This document shows positions 19,170-27,683 of a stretch of DNA of 64,000 nt, in pieces. The position numbers and the translations under genes were made by a program. The number at the start of each line of letters is the position of its first letter. Positions within the stretch are counted from its first letter, which is position 1. The DNA is from Gemmatimonadaceae bacterium (GTDB taxonomy: Bacteria > Gemmatimonadota > Gemmatimonadetes > Gemmatimonadales > Gemmatimonadaceae), in contig DASXUN010000030.1 of assembly GCA_036504815.1 (NCBI GenBank), positions 124,001 to 188,000 of the forward strand, written 5' to 3'. Under the pieces are notes generated by a model. That model had not been told where the DNA came from. It was given only the letters and a program-made list of their open reading frames with translations, and did no database searches.

Positions 19170-20843
19170 ATGAACGTGACGGGACGACATTTCGTTCGCG
19201 CGTTCCTCGCGCCCTCTGTTGTTACCGCGGCGTTGTGGGGCGCGACGACCGCCGCCGCGCAGCAGGCGACCGGCATGGCCCCGCCCTCCGCGCTGGAGCC
19301 GCGCGTGGAGCATTACGAGTTCGCGCTCGACCTGCCGGCGCAGGGCAAGCACATTGTCGGTGGCGCGCGGCTGACCTTCGCCGCGCCGCTGGGCGCGGAC
19401 ACCGTGCGCCTCGACCTGGACGGCGCAATGCGCGTTTCCAGCGCCTGGGTGGGATGCGCGGACGACCGGCGTGCCGCGGCCTTCGCGCATGCGGGGGCGC
19501 TGCTGAAGGTGGCCGTGCCCTCCGGCGCCGCTGAGGCGCGCTGTCTTGCCCTCGTGTACGACGGCGAGCCCGCCGACGGCCTGATCATCACCACGGATTC
19601 TGCCGGCCGCTGGGCGGCGTTCGGCGACAACTTCCCCAACCGCGCGCGCTTCTGGCTGCCCACGCAGGACCATCCGTCGCGCAAGGCCAGCGTGACGTTC
19701 ATCGTCACGGCACCCGCGGGACGATCGGTCGTGGCGAACGGTGCCCTCGTGAGCGCCGTGACGAATCCGGATTCCCGGGTGACCACGACGTGGCGCACGA
19801 CGCGGCCGATTCCGACCTACGGCATGGTCATCGCGGCGGCGCCGCTGACGGCGTTCAGCCTTGGCGAGACCGCGTGCGGCTTCGCCGAGGACGGCGGGTG
19901 CGTGCCCCAGATGGCCTGGACGGCCCCGGAGCAGGCGGTCTGGATGCCCGGCCACTTCGAGAGCGCCGGCCGCATCGTGGAGTTCTACGCGCGGACGATC
20001 GGCGCATATCCCTACGAAAAGCTCGGACACCTGCAGACGACGACGCGCTACGGCGGGATGGAAAATCCCTCCGCGATCTTCTATTACGACCGTGGATTCC
20101 GTCGGCGCGATGGCATCGCCGAGGATCTGATTGCGCACGAGACCGCGCACCAGTGGTTTGGCAACGCGGTCACCGAACGGGAGTGGGCGCATATCTGGCT
20201 GAGCGAGGGGTTTGCCACCTTCTTCGCGGCGCTCTGGGCGCAGCACGCGCACGGGGACAGCGCGTACATGGCGGAGATGGCCAGCATGCGCAGCGCCGTG
20301 CTGCGTGCCGAGGTCGTGACGCGCCGGTCGGTGATCGACAGCGTGGAAACGGATCCCAACCGCCTGCTCAACGAGAACTCGTACCCGAAGGGCGGTTTCG
20401 TGCTGCGGATGCTGCGCGATGAAGTGGGGGACAGCGCGTTTTTCGCTGGCCTGCGTCGCTACTACACCGCGCACCATCATGGCAACGCGCTGACGGCAGA
20501 CCTGCAGGCGGCCATCGAAGCCTCGGCGGGGCGCTCGCTCGGCTGGTTCTTCGATCAGTGGCTGCGGAAGCCGGGCTGGGCCGAATTGCGCACGTTGTTT
20601 GCGTGGGATTCCGAGACGCAGCGGGTCACGCTGACCGTGGAGCAGGGGGCGCGATTCGGACCGTATCGGCTGACGCTCCCCGTGGAGTTGGTGGATGCGT
20701 CGGGGGTCGTGCATCGCGAGCGGTTGGTGATCGAGGCCGTGACAAGTCAGTCGGTGACGGTGCCGGGGACGTATGCGTCGGTGCCGACGGCGGTGCGGTG
20801 TGATCCGAACTTCACCCTGCTCGCGCTATGCACGGCGAAATGA
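19170..20843 (+). CDS. M1-family zinc aminopeptidase, exported
   Basis: A 557-residue metallopeptidase of the gluzincin M1 family. The zinc site is HETAH (323-327) with the third ligand Glu346 in WLSEGFATFF; the exopeptidase motif is GGMENPSA (GxMEN). The start at 19170 is chosen because AGGAAGG lies six bases before it and the protein then begins with a signal peptide (to about AAAQQ). It probably trims N-terminal residues of peptides in the periplasm or outside. The last 16 bases overlap the next gene. Confidence 0.9.
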   Translation: MNVTGRHFVRAFLAPSVVTAALWGATTAAAQQATGMAPPSALEPRVEHYEFALDLPAQGKHIVGGARLTFAAPLGADTVRLDLDGAMRVSSAWVGCADDRRAAAFAHAGALLKVAVPSGAAEARCLALVYDGEPADGLIITTDSAGRWAAFGDNFPNRARFWLPTQDHPSRKASVTFIVTAPAGRSVVANGALVSAVTNPDSRVTTTWRTTRPIPTYGMVIAAAPLTAFSLGETACGFAEDGGCVPQMAWTAPEQAVWMPGHFESAGRIVEFYARTIGAYPYEKLGHLQTTTRYGGMENPSAIFYYDRGFRRRDGIAEDLIAHETAHQWFGNAVTEREWAHIWLSEGFATFFAALWAQHAHGDSAYMAEMASMRSAVLRAEVVTRRSVIDSVETDPNRLLNENSYPKGGFVLRMLRDEVGDSAFFAGLRRYYTAHHHGNALTADLQAAIEASAGRSLGWFFDQWLRKPGWAELRTLFAWDSETQRVTLTVEQGARFGPYRLTLPVELVDASGVVHRERLVIEAVTSQSVTVPGTYASVPTAVRCDPNFTLLALCTAK

Positions 20844-21826
20844 GTGTTGTGTCGATGTGGCGCGCGCCGCGCCGCGGCGGGATGCTCGGCGTTCTGGCCT
20901 TCGCCGCGCTCGCGGTGTCGGCGTCCGCGCAGGACCGAGGCGCGGTGACCGTTGCGCCGGGGGCGCAGGCAGGCGCGATCGACGTCACCGCCGTCGAACG
21001 CCGCCTGTACGACGCGTTGCGTCGCAGCCCGCGCGATCCGGCGGTGCGCGCCGCGCTTGGCGAGTGGATGGCGTCGCGGGGGCAGTTGAAGGCGGGCGCT
21101 GTGCTGCTCGAGGAGGCGCGGCTCTTCGGCGGGAGCGCCGTCGCGATCGCGGCCCGTCTGCAACACATCTACACGTGGATGCGCGACTGGGAGTCGCTGG
21201 CCGCGCTGCCAGGGTCGCCGTTGTCACCTGGCGAACGGGCGCGCGCCGCCGCGCTCGTGAATCGTCCGACGAGCGCCGTCGGTCCCGACTCCACGGTGGT
21301 GCCGTTCGCGCCGGTGGAGTTTGGCGCGCTTGGACGCCTGCCGCTGATGCTCGGCAACGACACGATATGGGCCGACGTGGATCCGCAGGCGGAAGGCGTC
21401 GTGCTGCCGGGGCTGCGCCGCGGTGCGGGCCTCGTGGAGTTGCAGGGCGAGGATCAGCGCGGGCCGCTGGGGGTGCTGCCCGCGGTAGCGGTCGGGGACC
21501 TCGTGTTGCACAACGTCCCGGTCCGCGTCGATGCCGCACTTGGCGCGGGACGCGCGCGCCTCGGGTTGGACGTGTTCGCGCAACTCGCGCCGACGGTGGA
21601 TACGCGGACGGGGACGGTGACGCTGCGCCGCGCCGGACGCGTGGACGAACCGCCGGGCGCCATGGCGATTCCATTCCTGCTCGGGTTCCCCGGCGTTCGG
21701 CTCGCGCTGCGCGCGGGCGAGGCGCCGGTGCCGATGGCATCGCCGGCGGGGCGCGCCGCGCTGCGGGGGAAGCGCTGGACGGTGGACCTGCGCCGCGGTG
21801 TGGTGTGGGTGGAGTCGGCGCGCTGA
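20828..21826 (+). CDS. Exported protein, degenerate retropepsin-like C-terminus
   Basis: A 332-residue protein overlapping the M1 gene by 16 bases. A signal peptide ends at ASAQ (about residue 36). Residues 50-130 are helical and may be TPR-like. The second half resembles bacterial retropepsin-like aspartyl proteases: a late segment RLGLDVFAQLAPTVDTRTG parallels their LGMDFL...VDxxxG ending. The catalytic Asp-Thr/Ser-Gly is not present; DPQAEG stands in its place, so proteolysis is doubtful. Confidence 0.5.
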   Translation: MHGEMSVVSMWRAPRRGGMLGVLAFAALAVSASAQDRGAVTVAPGAQAGAIDVTAVERRLYDALRRSPRDPAVRAALGEWMASRGQLKAGAVLLEEARLFGGSAVAIAARLQHIYTWMRDWESLAALPGSPLSPGERARAAALVNRPTSAVGPDSTVVPFAPVEFGALGRLPLMLGNDTIWADVDPQAEGVVLPGLRRGAGLVELQGEDQRGPLGVLPAVAVGDLVLHNVPVRVDAALGAGRARLGLDVFAQLAPTVDTRTGTVTLRRAGRVDEPPGAMAIPFLLGFPGVRLALRAGEAPVPMASPAGRAALRGKRWTVDLRRGVVWVESAR

Positions 21827-21864
21827 GCGCACCGCGCCCGTCGGCAGAATCGCACCCGTCAGGG

Positions 21865-21870
21865 TAGATT
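21865..21870 (+). promoter_or_regulatory. Putative -10 box
   Basis: TAGATT 54 bases before the ATG of the dehydrogenase gene. TCGGCA lies 18 bases upstream; the same pair with 17 bases precedes lpdA. Confidence 0.35.
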
Positions 21871-21924
21871 TCACCCTCAGCCCCCGGCGTGACGACTCGG
21901 TTTTCACTCGAACCCATCGTACCC

Positions 21925-23070
21925 ATGAAGATGCTTGTGCTTGGCGCCGGGCTGCAGGGCTCCGCGTGCGCCTACGACCTGCTGCACCAGCCAGACGTCA
22001 CCGAGGTGCGCCTCGCGGACAAGTCGGTGGATCACCTGCCGAACTTTCTGGCGCCCTACATCGGCGGCAAGCTGAAGCCGATGACGCTCGACGTCACGGA
22101 CAAGGCCGCGACGCTCAAGGCGATGGACGGCGTGAAGGCGGTGATGTGCGCCGTCCCGTACTACTTCAACATGCCGATGACCGAGGCGGCCATCGCCTCG
22201 GGCGCGCACTTCTGCGACCTCGGTGGCAACACGGAGATCGTCTTCCAGCAGAAGACGCTGGACGCGAAGGCGGCCGCGGCCGGCGTGACGGTGATTCCCG
22301 ACTGCGGCCTCGCCCCGGGGATGGTGAACATCCTGGCCCAGCTCGGCATCGAGCGCTGCGACACCGTGTCCGCCGTGAAGATCTTCGTGGGCGGCCTGCC
22401 GCAGAAACCCGAGCCGCCGCTCAACTACCAGGTGGTGTATTCGCTCGAGGGCGTGCTCGACTACTACACGACCCTGTCGTGGGTGATTCGCGACGGCAAG
22501 CGCCACCAGGTGAAGGCGCTGTCGGAGCGTGAGCCCGTGGTCTTCACCGAACTCGGCGAGCTCGAGGCGTTCCACACGGCGGGCGGACTTTCCACCATCG
22601 GCTTCCGGTACGAGGGGAAGATCCCGACGATGGAGTACAAGACGCTGCGGTATCCCGGCCACGCGCACATCATGGAGGCGATTCGCGAGCTCGGGCTGCT
22701 CGACCTCGGCGCGATCAACGTGAAGGGGATGCAGGTGGTGCCGCGCGACGTGGCGATCGCCTGCATGGCGCCGCGCCTCAACAAGCCCGACGGGCGCGAC
22801 CTGGTGGCGATGCGCGTCATCGTGCGCGGCGTGAAGGGCGGCAAGCCCGTGACGCACACGTTCGAGATGGTGGACCGCTTCGACGAGAAGACCCACATCA
22901 CGTCGATGGAACGCACGACCGGATTCTCGCTGGCGATCACCGGACTGATGCAGGCGCAGGGACGCATCAAGACGGCCGGCGTGCACACGTCGGACGAATG
23001 CATGCCGGGCGAGGCGTACGTGGCCGAGCTCGCGAAGCGCGGCATCACGATCGTGCAGTCCGTGGCGTAG
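21925..23070 (+). CDS. Saccharopine dehydrogenase / lysine 6-dehydrogenase-like oxidoreductase
   Basis: A 381-residue cytoplasmic NAD(P)-dependent enzyme. The start at 21925 puts a Rossmann motif at the very N-terminus (MLVLGAGLQGSACAYDLL). The segment GAHFCDLGGNTEIVFQ and the loop PDCGLAPGMVNI are characteristic of the saccharopine dehydrogenase family and of L-lysine 6-dehydrogenase, which forms allysine. Alternative substrates such as carboxynorspermidine cannot be excluded. A strong terminator follows, so the gene is probably monocistronic. Confidence 0.85.
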   Translation: MKMLVLGAGLQGSACAYDLLHQPDVTEVRLADKSVDHLPNFLAPYIGGKLKPMTLDVTDKAATLKAMDGVKAVMCAVPYYFNMPMTEAAIASGAHFCDLGGNTEIVFQQKTLDAKAAAAGVTVIPDCGLAPGMVNILAQLGIERCDTVSAVKIFVGGLPQKPEPPLNYQVVYSLEGVLDYYTTLSWVIRDGKRHQVKALSEREPVVFTELGELEAFHTAGGLSTIGFRYEGKIPTMEYKTLRYPGHAHIMEAIRELGLLDLGAINVKGMQVVPRDVAIACMAPRLNKPDGRDLVAMRVIVRGVKGGKPVTHTFEMVDRFDEKTHITSMERTTGFSLAITGLMQAQGRIKTAGVHTSDECMPGEAYVAELAKRGITIVQSVA

Positions 23071-23090
23071 TCGGGCCGGAGGAAGGCACG

Positions 23091-23124
23091 AAGCGGGCGG
23101 AGCCGTCTGGCTCCGCCCGCTTTT
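23091..23124 (+). terminator. Intrinsic terminator
   Basis: A perfect 13-bp stem (AAGCGGGCGGAGC and complement), 6-base loop and TTTT tail, directly after the saccharopine dehydrogenase-like gene. Confidence 0.9.
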
Positions 23125-23255
23125 CGATGCGGCTGAAACCCCGGGGCCGGCGCATTGTTCCGCCTCGTGTGCCACCGACGCTGCCGGCGAGCCCGCGCGC
23201 GCGGATCCTCATGTAAAACGAGGGGTAAATCGCTCAGAACCCTATTGGAGGGACC

Positions 23256-23945
23256 ATGGGTGTGACTCGTCTGGCGGTAGTGGCTGCGATGCTGGCGCTG
23301 AGCGTGCCGGTGTACGCGCAGCCCGGACGCTACGGTGGTGATCGCGGACGCGACGACCGTGGCAAGGATCGCGGGAATCGTTCAGAGGACCGCGACGACA
23401 AGGAACGCGGCAACCGAAGGGAGGGGCGGCGGGATGAGCCGCGGGGTGGAGGCGGCATCATTGGTCGTGTCGAGCCGCGCTATGGCGGACCCGATAACCG
23501 CGACTTTCGCCGCGACCGCCGCGATGAACCCCGTATCGCGGTGCGCACGCCCGTGTACATCGACCGCTACCCGTACCGCGAACGCGGCCCGCGGTTCGTG
23601 CCGCCGGGGCACATGCGCCGCGAGGTGTACTACCGCTACGGCGATCGTGACTGGCGCCAGCGCGAGTACGTGACGATCACGGCCTGGTTCCGGTCGTTGC
23701 CGCCCGCTCGCCTGACGGCGTACGGCTATTACGGGCCGGACTATGGTCATGTCCGTTATGCGTTCCGCCCGGGCATCTACCTGTCGATGGCCGTCTACGG
23801 GCAGCTGGGGATTCTCCCGTATGACCTCGAGGATGAGCTGGGTGAGCTGCCGTGGTATCTCGAACGCCGCATCTACGGCGACACGGTGCTCGTGATCGAC
23901 TCGAGGACAAGGCAGGTGGTGGATATCTTCGAGCTGGACGACTGA
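23256..23945 (+). CDS. Secreted Arg/Asp-rich protein
   Basis: A 229-residue protein with a signal peptide ending VPVYAQ (residue 22) and a strong ribosome site (TTGGAGGG) before the ATG. Residues 24-90 are a low-complexity run of Arg, Asp, Gly and Glu (RGRDDRGKDRGNRSEDRDD). The remainder is Tyr/Arg-rich and probably folded, ending VIDSRTRQVVDIFELDD. Charged disordered tails like this can bind polyanions, mineral or RNA, but no function is known. Its stop codon begins the set-C hairpin. Confidence 0.7.
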   Translation: MGVTRLAVVAAMLALSVPVYAQPGRYGGDRGRDDRGKDRGNRSEDRDDKERGNRREGRRDEPRGGGGIIGRVEPRYGGPDNRDFRRDRRDEPRIAVRTPVYIDRYPYRERGPRFVPPGHMRREVYYRYGDRDWRQREYVTITAWFRSLPPARLTAYGYYGPDYGHVRYAFRPGIYLSMAVYGQLGILPYDLEDELGELPWYLERRIYGDTVLVIDSRTRQVVDIFELDD

Positions 23946-24096
23946 TTGAGGATTGGGAATCCGGATTGCGATGCAGGATGACGAATGCGGATGCCGATAT
24001 GCGATCAACCCCGGGGCCACGCTGGCTCCGGGGTTGATCGTATGTCGCAGTCCGTGATCGCAATCCTGCATCGCAATCCGGATTCCCAATCCTCTA
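23944..24096. repeat. Gene-junction hairpin, word set C (copy 1), perfect 32-bp arms, stop codon to stop codon
   Basis: The 32 bases 23948-23979 are the exact reverse complement of 24063-24094. Inside is a second, terminator-like hairpin (GATCAACCCCGG near 24004 with its complement near 24030). The words GATTGCGAT, GGATTGGGAATCC recur with changes in the remaining parts. The element runs from the stop of the Arg/Asp-rich gene to the stop of dacB, filling the convergent spacer completely. The perfect arms suggest a recent or maintained structure. Confidence 0.95.
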
Positions 24097-25719
24097 TCGT
24101 TGGTAATTCGCCAGCGTCGCTCCCATCGCATCCATCGCTGCCTTCGCGCGCCAGCGATCGCGGCCGTTGTAGATGAACGAAAAAGCGAGGCGCTCGCCGT
24201 CGCGCGAGGTGACGTAGCCACCGAGGGAGGCGACGTCGTTGGTGGTGCCGGTCTTCGCATGAAGGTTGCCCATCGCCGGCGTGTACTTCATGCGGCGCCG
24301 CAGGGTCTCGGTGCGGCCGGCGACGGGCAGCGACTGCTCCAGCACATCGCGCCATGGCGCGCGGGCGGCGTAGCCCAGCAGCTGCACCATCGACCGCGGC
24401 GTGACGCGATCGGCCGTGGACAGGCCGCTGCCGTCCGCCGCGTACACGTCGGTGGGCGGCACCTGCGCCTTCTCCCACAGGAACCGGCGCAGCAGGATGT
24501 TGGAATTCTCCGCCGAACCCACCACGCCGACGCTGCGTGCGGCGTTGCGGAACAGGAGCTCGGCAAAGTGATTGTTGGACTCGCCGTTCATCGTCGTGAT
24601 GAGTTCGCCGAGCGGCGCGGAGGGAAGCGCCGTGACGCGCGGCACGCCGCTGCCGGCGCGGCCGAGCCGGACCGGGCCGCCCACGCTGATGCCCTGCGCC
24701 TCGAGCGCGGCGCGGAACGCAGCCGTCGTGATGAGGGCCGGATGCTCCGCGACGACCTGCACGCTCCGGCCCTTGCCGCCGCCGCCCACCGACCCGCGCA
24801 CTTCGATGCCATTCTCGCGCTGCACGATGCCGATGCGCGCGCCGCGCCCCGCGACGACGCGCACCGCGTTGACGATGGTGATGCCCGACAATGCCGGCTC
24901 GAACGTGATGGCGGCGCTCTTGCCGGCCGGCTTCACCGTCACCTTCAGCAGGTTCTCGCTGTAGGAGAGCGCCGAGACGCGGGCGGCATACGAGGCGCCA
25001 AGGTAGCGTGACCGCCACCCTTCCGGCACGCCGCGATCCTCGAACGCGGAGGCATCCCCGATGACATCGCCCGAAACACGGCGCACGCCGGCTTCGGCGA
25101 CGAGCCGCGCCATGGCGGCCATCGGCGTCTCGCCGGAGGCGCCGTCCGAGAAGCGCCGGCTGAACGACGGGTCGCCCGCGCCGCGCAGCACCAGGTTGCC
25201 GCGCACCGTGCCATCGCCGCCGAGCGCGCCTTCGCGGAGGACCTCGGTGACGAACCGATAGTTGGCGCCGAAGCGCTCGAGCGCGACCGCGGCGGTGAAG
25301 AGCTTCATCGTGCTGGCCGGCAGCAGCTGCCGGTCGGCGTTGCGCGTGAAGAGCGTGTCGCCGTTGTCGAGCGAAAGGACGGCCACGCCCCAGGCGCCGC
25401 TGCGCGACGCACGGTCCAGGATGTTGTCGAGGTCGATGACGAGCTGCGAACCACCGCGCGGGGCGGTGAAGGTGATCGGCGCCGGCGCGGACACGCGCTT
25501 CTTGGCCGCGGTGCGGACCTTGGCCGGCGTGCGACCCGCGACGCGACGGTGCTTCGACGCGGTCCGGCGCTTGTTCGTCCCCCCGGTCTTCCCCGTCGCG
25601 GCGCGCACCGACGCCACGGCCGGATTGGCCTGGGCCGGGAGCTGCGGAATGGCGACCGCCAGCACAACGGCGGCGGCACACCACTGGAAGATCCCACGGT
25701 GGCGGAGCAGGGAGGGCAT
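24094..25719 (-). CDS. dacB: D-alanyl-D-alanine carboxypeptidase/endopeptidase, PBP4 (S13) type
   Basis: A 541-residue periplasmic peptidoglycan hydrolase. The S13 active-site motifs are present in order: Ser136-x-x-Lys in PASTMKLF, SxN as SEN in YSENLLKV, and KTG in HAKTGTTND. A signal-peptide-like segment precedes a basic linker (about residues 44-75: repeated Lys/Arg/Ala/Thr), which is unusual and may bind the anionic wall or lipid. The large insertion between the first two motifs is typical of the family. Presumably trims or cleaves peptide crosslinks. Confidence 0.93.
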   Translation of the reverse strand: MPSLLRHRGIFQWCAAAVVLAVAIPQLPAQANPAVASVRAATGKTGGTNKRRTASKHRRVAGRTPAKVRTAAKKRVSAPAPITFTAPRGGSQLVIDLDNILDRASRSGAWGVAVLSLDNGDTLFTRNADRQLLPASTMKLFTAAVALERFGANYRFVTEVLREGALGGDGTVRGNLVLRGAGDPSFSRRFSDGASGETPMAAMARLVAEAGVRRVSGDVIGDASAFEDRGVPEGWRSRYLGASYAARVSALSYSENLLKVTVKPAGKSAAITFEPALSGITIVNAVRVVAGRGARIGIVQRENGIEVRGSVGGGGKGRSVQVVAEHPALITTAAFRAALEAQGISVGGPVRLGRAGSGVPRVTALPSAPLGELITTMNGESNNHFAELLFRNAARSVGVVGSAENSNILLRRFLWEKAQVPPTDVYAADGSGLSTADRVTPRSMVQLLGYAARAPWRDVLEQSLPVAGRTETLRRRMKYTPAMGNLHAKTGTTNDVASLGGYVTSRDGERLAFSFIYNGRDRWRAKAAMDAMGATLANYQR

Positions 25720-25775
25720 CAGGGGCTTGGCTCTCGACGCAGGGAAGGCGGCCGAGCGGGCGGCCGCCCGGCTCG

Positions 25776-26915
25776 TCAGACCTTCAGGATCAAATTACGA
25801 CGGTGCAACACCGCAAGTACAGCGTACCAGAACAAGACGAAGCAGATCGCAAAAGCCAAGGATGCGTTTCGGGGCTCGAGCCACGAGGCGAACACCGAGT
25901 TATACACCGCGGCCTGCACGGACATTTGCTTGCCGTCGAACTCGACCTTCCACAGCGAGTAGATGATGCGGGCCATCAACCCCGACCCCGCGAATGCCAC
26001 GAGCGGGTTGACACCATATATGACGAGCGGACGGGTCCACCACGTAACACCCTGGATATCGATGATCCAGGTGATGGTGGCGATCGCGACGGCCGCCATG
26101 CCGGACGTGAACAGGACGTAGGAACTCGTCCAGAGGCCCTTGTTGATGGGGAACGCCCAGTTCCACATCAGGCCGACCATCATCAGCAGGGCGCCCACGG
26201 CGAACATCGCGGTCAGCCGGTCGAGAATCGGGCGCTCCGTGAGGGCGAGCCAGCGGCCGAGCAGCACACCGGTCATGGCCGTCCCGATGGCCGGAAGCGT
26301 GGAGAGCGGTCCCTCCGGGTCCCAGGTCTTGGACGACTTCCAGAGGTGCCCGTCGAGCAGGGCCCGGTCGACCCAGGCGGCCAGCGTGCGCGACGGATCG
26401 TTGAGGCAGAGCGCGCCCAGTTCGCAGCCACCGGGAACCGGGAGCAGGGTCATGGCGAACCAGTACCCGTACAACAGTACGGCGAGCATCACGACGATCT
26501 GCTTCACCGAGGCATTGAGCGTCAGGAGCGCCGAGATCATGTACACGACCCCGATGCGGGGGAGGACGCCCGGGATGCGGATCTCGGTGATGCGCTCCAG
26601 CGGATAGTACGGGAAGGCCGCCATCGCCCAGCCGATGAGGACGATCAGCGCGCCGCGGCGCAGGATCTGGCGGCGGAGCACCGCATCGCTGTCCCCGCGC
26701 GCGCGGCGCGCCGAGAGCGACAGGTGCGTCGTGACGCCGACGATGAAGAGGAAGAACGGAAAGATGAGGTCGGTCGGCGTCCAGCCGTGCCACGAGGCGT
26801 GCGCGAGCGGCGGATAGATGGCCCCCCACGTGCCGGGATTGTTCACGAGGAGCATGCCGGCCACGGTCAAGCCGCGAAAGACATCGAGGCTGACGAGACG
26901 TTCACCCTGTTTCAT
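25776..26915 (-). CDS. DUF5009 / heparan-alpha-glucosaminide N-acetyltransferase-like membrane protein
   Basis: A 379-residue polytopic protein with about 10-11 helices. It opens with RLVSLDVFRGLTVAGMLLVN and WTPTDLIFPFFLFIVG, the hallmark of the HGSNAT/YeiB-related acyltransferase family that moves acetyl groups across membranes; the Asp in SLDVFRG is conserved. The bacterial substrate is unknown, probably a sugar or wall polymer given dacB next to it. The ATG at 26915 has an excellent ribosome site (GGGAGGA). Confidence 0.85.
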   Translation of the reverse strand: MKQGERLVSLDVFRGLTVAGMLLVNNPGTWGAIYPPLAHASWHGWTPTDLIFPFFLFIVGVTTHLSLSARRARGDSDAVLRRQILRRGALIVLIGWAMAAFPYYPLERITEIRIPGVLPRIGVVYMISALLTLNASVKQIVVMLAVLLYGYWFAMTLLPVPGGCELGALCLNDPSRTLAAWVDRALLDGHLWKSSKTWDPEGPLSTLPAIGTAMTGVLLGRWLALTERPILDRLTAMFAVGALLMMVGLMWNWAFPINKGLWTSSYVLFTSGMAAVAIATITWIIDIQGVTWWTRPLVIYGVNPLVAFAGSGLMARIIYSLWKVEFDGKQMSVQAAVYNSVFASWLEPRNASLAFAICFVLFWYAVLAVLHRRNLILKV

Positions 26916-26940
26916 CGGGTCCTCCCTAGGACAGCCCAAT

Positions 26941-27084
26941 GTGGGGAAGGCTCAATTGGGGTGCAAGGGCACGGGCACGGTGGGGTGCAAGGGCACGGGC
27001 ACGGTGGGGTGCAAGGGCACGGGCACAGTGGGGTGCAAGGGCACGGGCACAGTGGGGTGCAAGGGAATGGGGGGAGGCGGAATG
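26941..27084. repeat. G-rich 24-bp tandem repeat, left arm of word set D
   Basis: A 24-base unit containing GTGCAAGGGCACGGGCAC restarts at 26961, 26985, 27009, 27033 and 27057 with almost no change, then decays into GGGAATGGGGGGAGG. The plus strand has many G3-G4 runs and could form G-quadruplexes. An inverted, more degenerate copy lies at 27566-27637, so the four-helix gene sits between the arms. The repeat is a multiple of three and gives an open frame, but it has no gene around it, so I do not call it coding. Confidence 0.9.
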
Positions 27085-27127
27085 CATTGGTGCAGCGACC
27101 GATGCTTCCTGCCAATAGGCTGCCGAC

Positions 27128-27565
27128 ATGGACTCCGTCGTCGAGCAGGCCCTCGCCAAGTGGTCGCAAGGAATCGGTCCGGACGAGACTGCCGATCCCA
27201 TCTGGAATCTGTTGGCGTATCGCATCGCCCGGTGCCTGGTCGATCACGCACAAGCGGACGGGGTGTTGCTGGTCGCGCACGTGGATCCCAAGACGATCGG
27301 CCAGCTCTCGCGCGCGGTCGGCTCCATCGCCGCGAATGTCGCCGAGGGGTACAGTCGCCGATCTGCGGCCGACCGCTCGCGTTTCTACGGCTATGCACTC
27401 GGATCGTCGCGGGAAACGACGGTCTGGTACCGCTCAGTAGCCTGGTGCATGGAGCCGACGGACCTGGCCTTGCGGATGGCCTTCCTCACGCAGGAGAGGC
27501 GGCTGCTCGTGGGGATGCTCAAGTCGGTGCAACGCCACGGCGGTCCAACGTTCGAGCCCGGCTGA
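27128..27565 (+). CDS. Four-helix-bundle protein, 23S rRNA intervening-sequence (S23/IVP) family
   Basis: A 145-residue protein with the diagnostic stretch QLSRAVGSIAANVAEGYSRR, followed by FYGYALGSSRETTVWY, which matches the 23S-IVP / four-helix-bundle family. Relatives are encoded inside spacer insertions of 23S rRNA in Leptospira and Coxiella, and the Avd protein of diversity-generating retroelements shares the fold; both are linked to nucleic-acid binding. Here there is no rRNA or reverse transcriptase nearby. The gene is alone on its strand, bracketed by inverted G-rich repeats. The ribosome site is weak. Role unknown. Confidence 0.85.
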   Translation: MDSVVEQALAKWSQGIGPDETADPIWNLLAYRIARCLVDHAQADGVLLVAHVDPKTIGQLSRAVGSIAANVAEGYSRRSAADRSRFYGYALGSSRETTVWYRSVAWCMEPTDLALRMAFLTQERRLLVGMLKSVQRHGGPTFEPG

Positions 27566-27637
27566 TCCCCCCCCTCTCCCTGCACTCCACTGTGTCCGTG
27601 CACCCCACCGTGCCCGTGCCTGTGCACCAAGTGCAAT
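27566..27637. repeat. Right arm of word set D (inverted copy)
   Basis: Begins directly after the four-helix gene's stop. The segment 27598-27625 reads as the reverse complement of the left-arm unit (GCACCCCACCGTGCCCGTGC), with about 24 of 27 matches over the best stretch, flanked by degenerate C-rich copies. The rest of 27638-27683 shows no gene. Confidence 0.8.
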
Positions 27638-27683
27638 GGGGCAGCCACCCGGCCGCCCCATCGTCTTGCGTACAACCAGATCC

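Noticed and set aside
26961-27084. CRISPR array
   Set aside because: The 24-base units are directly adjacent with no unique spacers and no cas genes are present.
26941-27637. Insertion sequence with terminal inverted repeats
   Set aside because: The enclosed protein is not a transposase, and no target-site duplication could be seen at the outer ends. Kept as an IVS-like cassette hypothesis instead.
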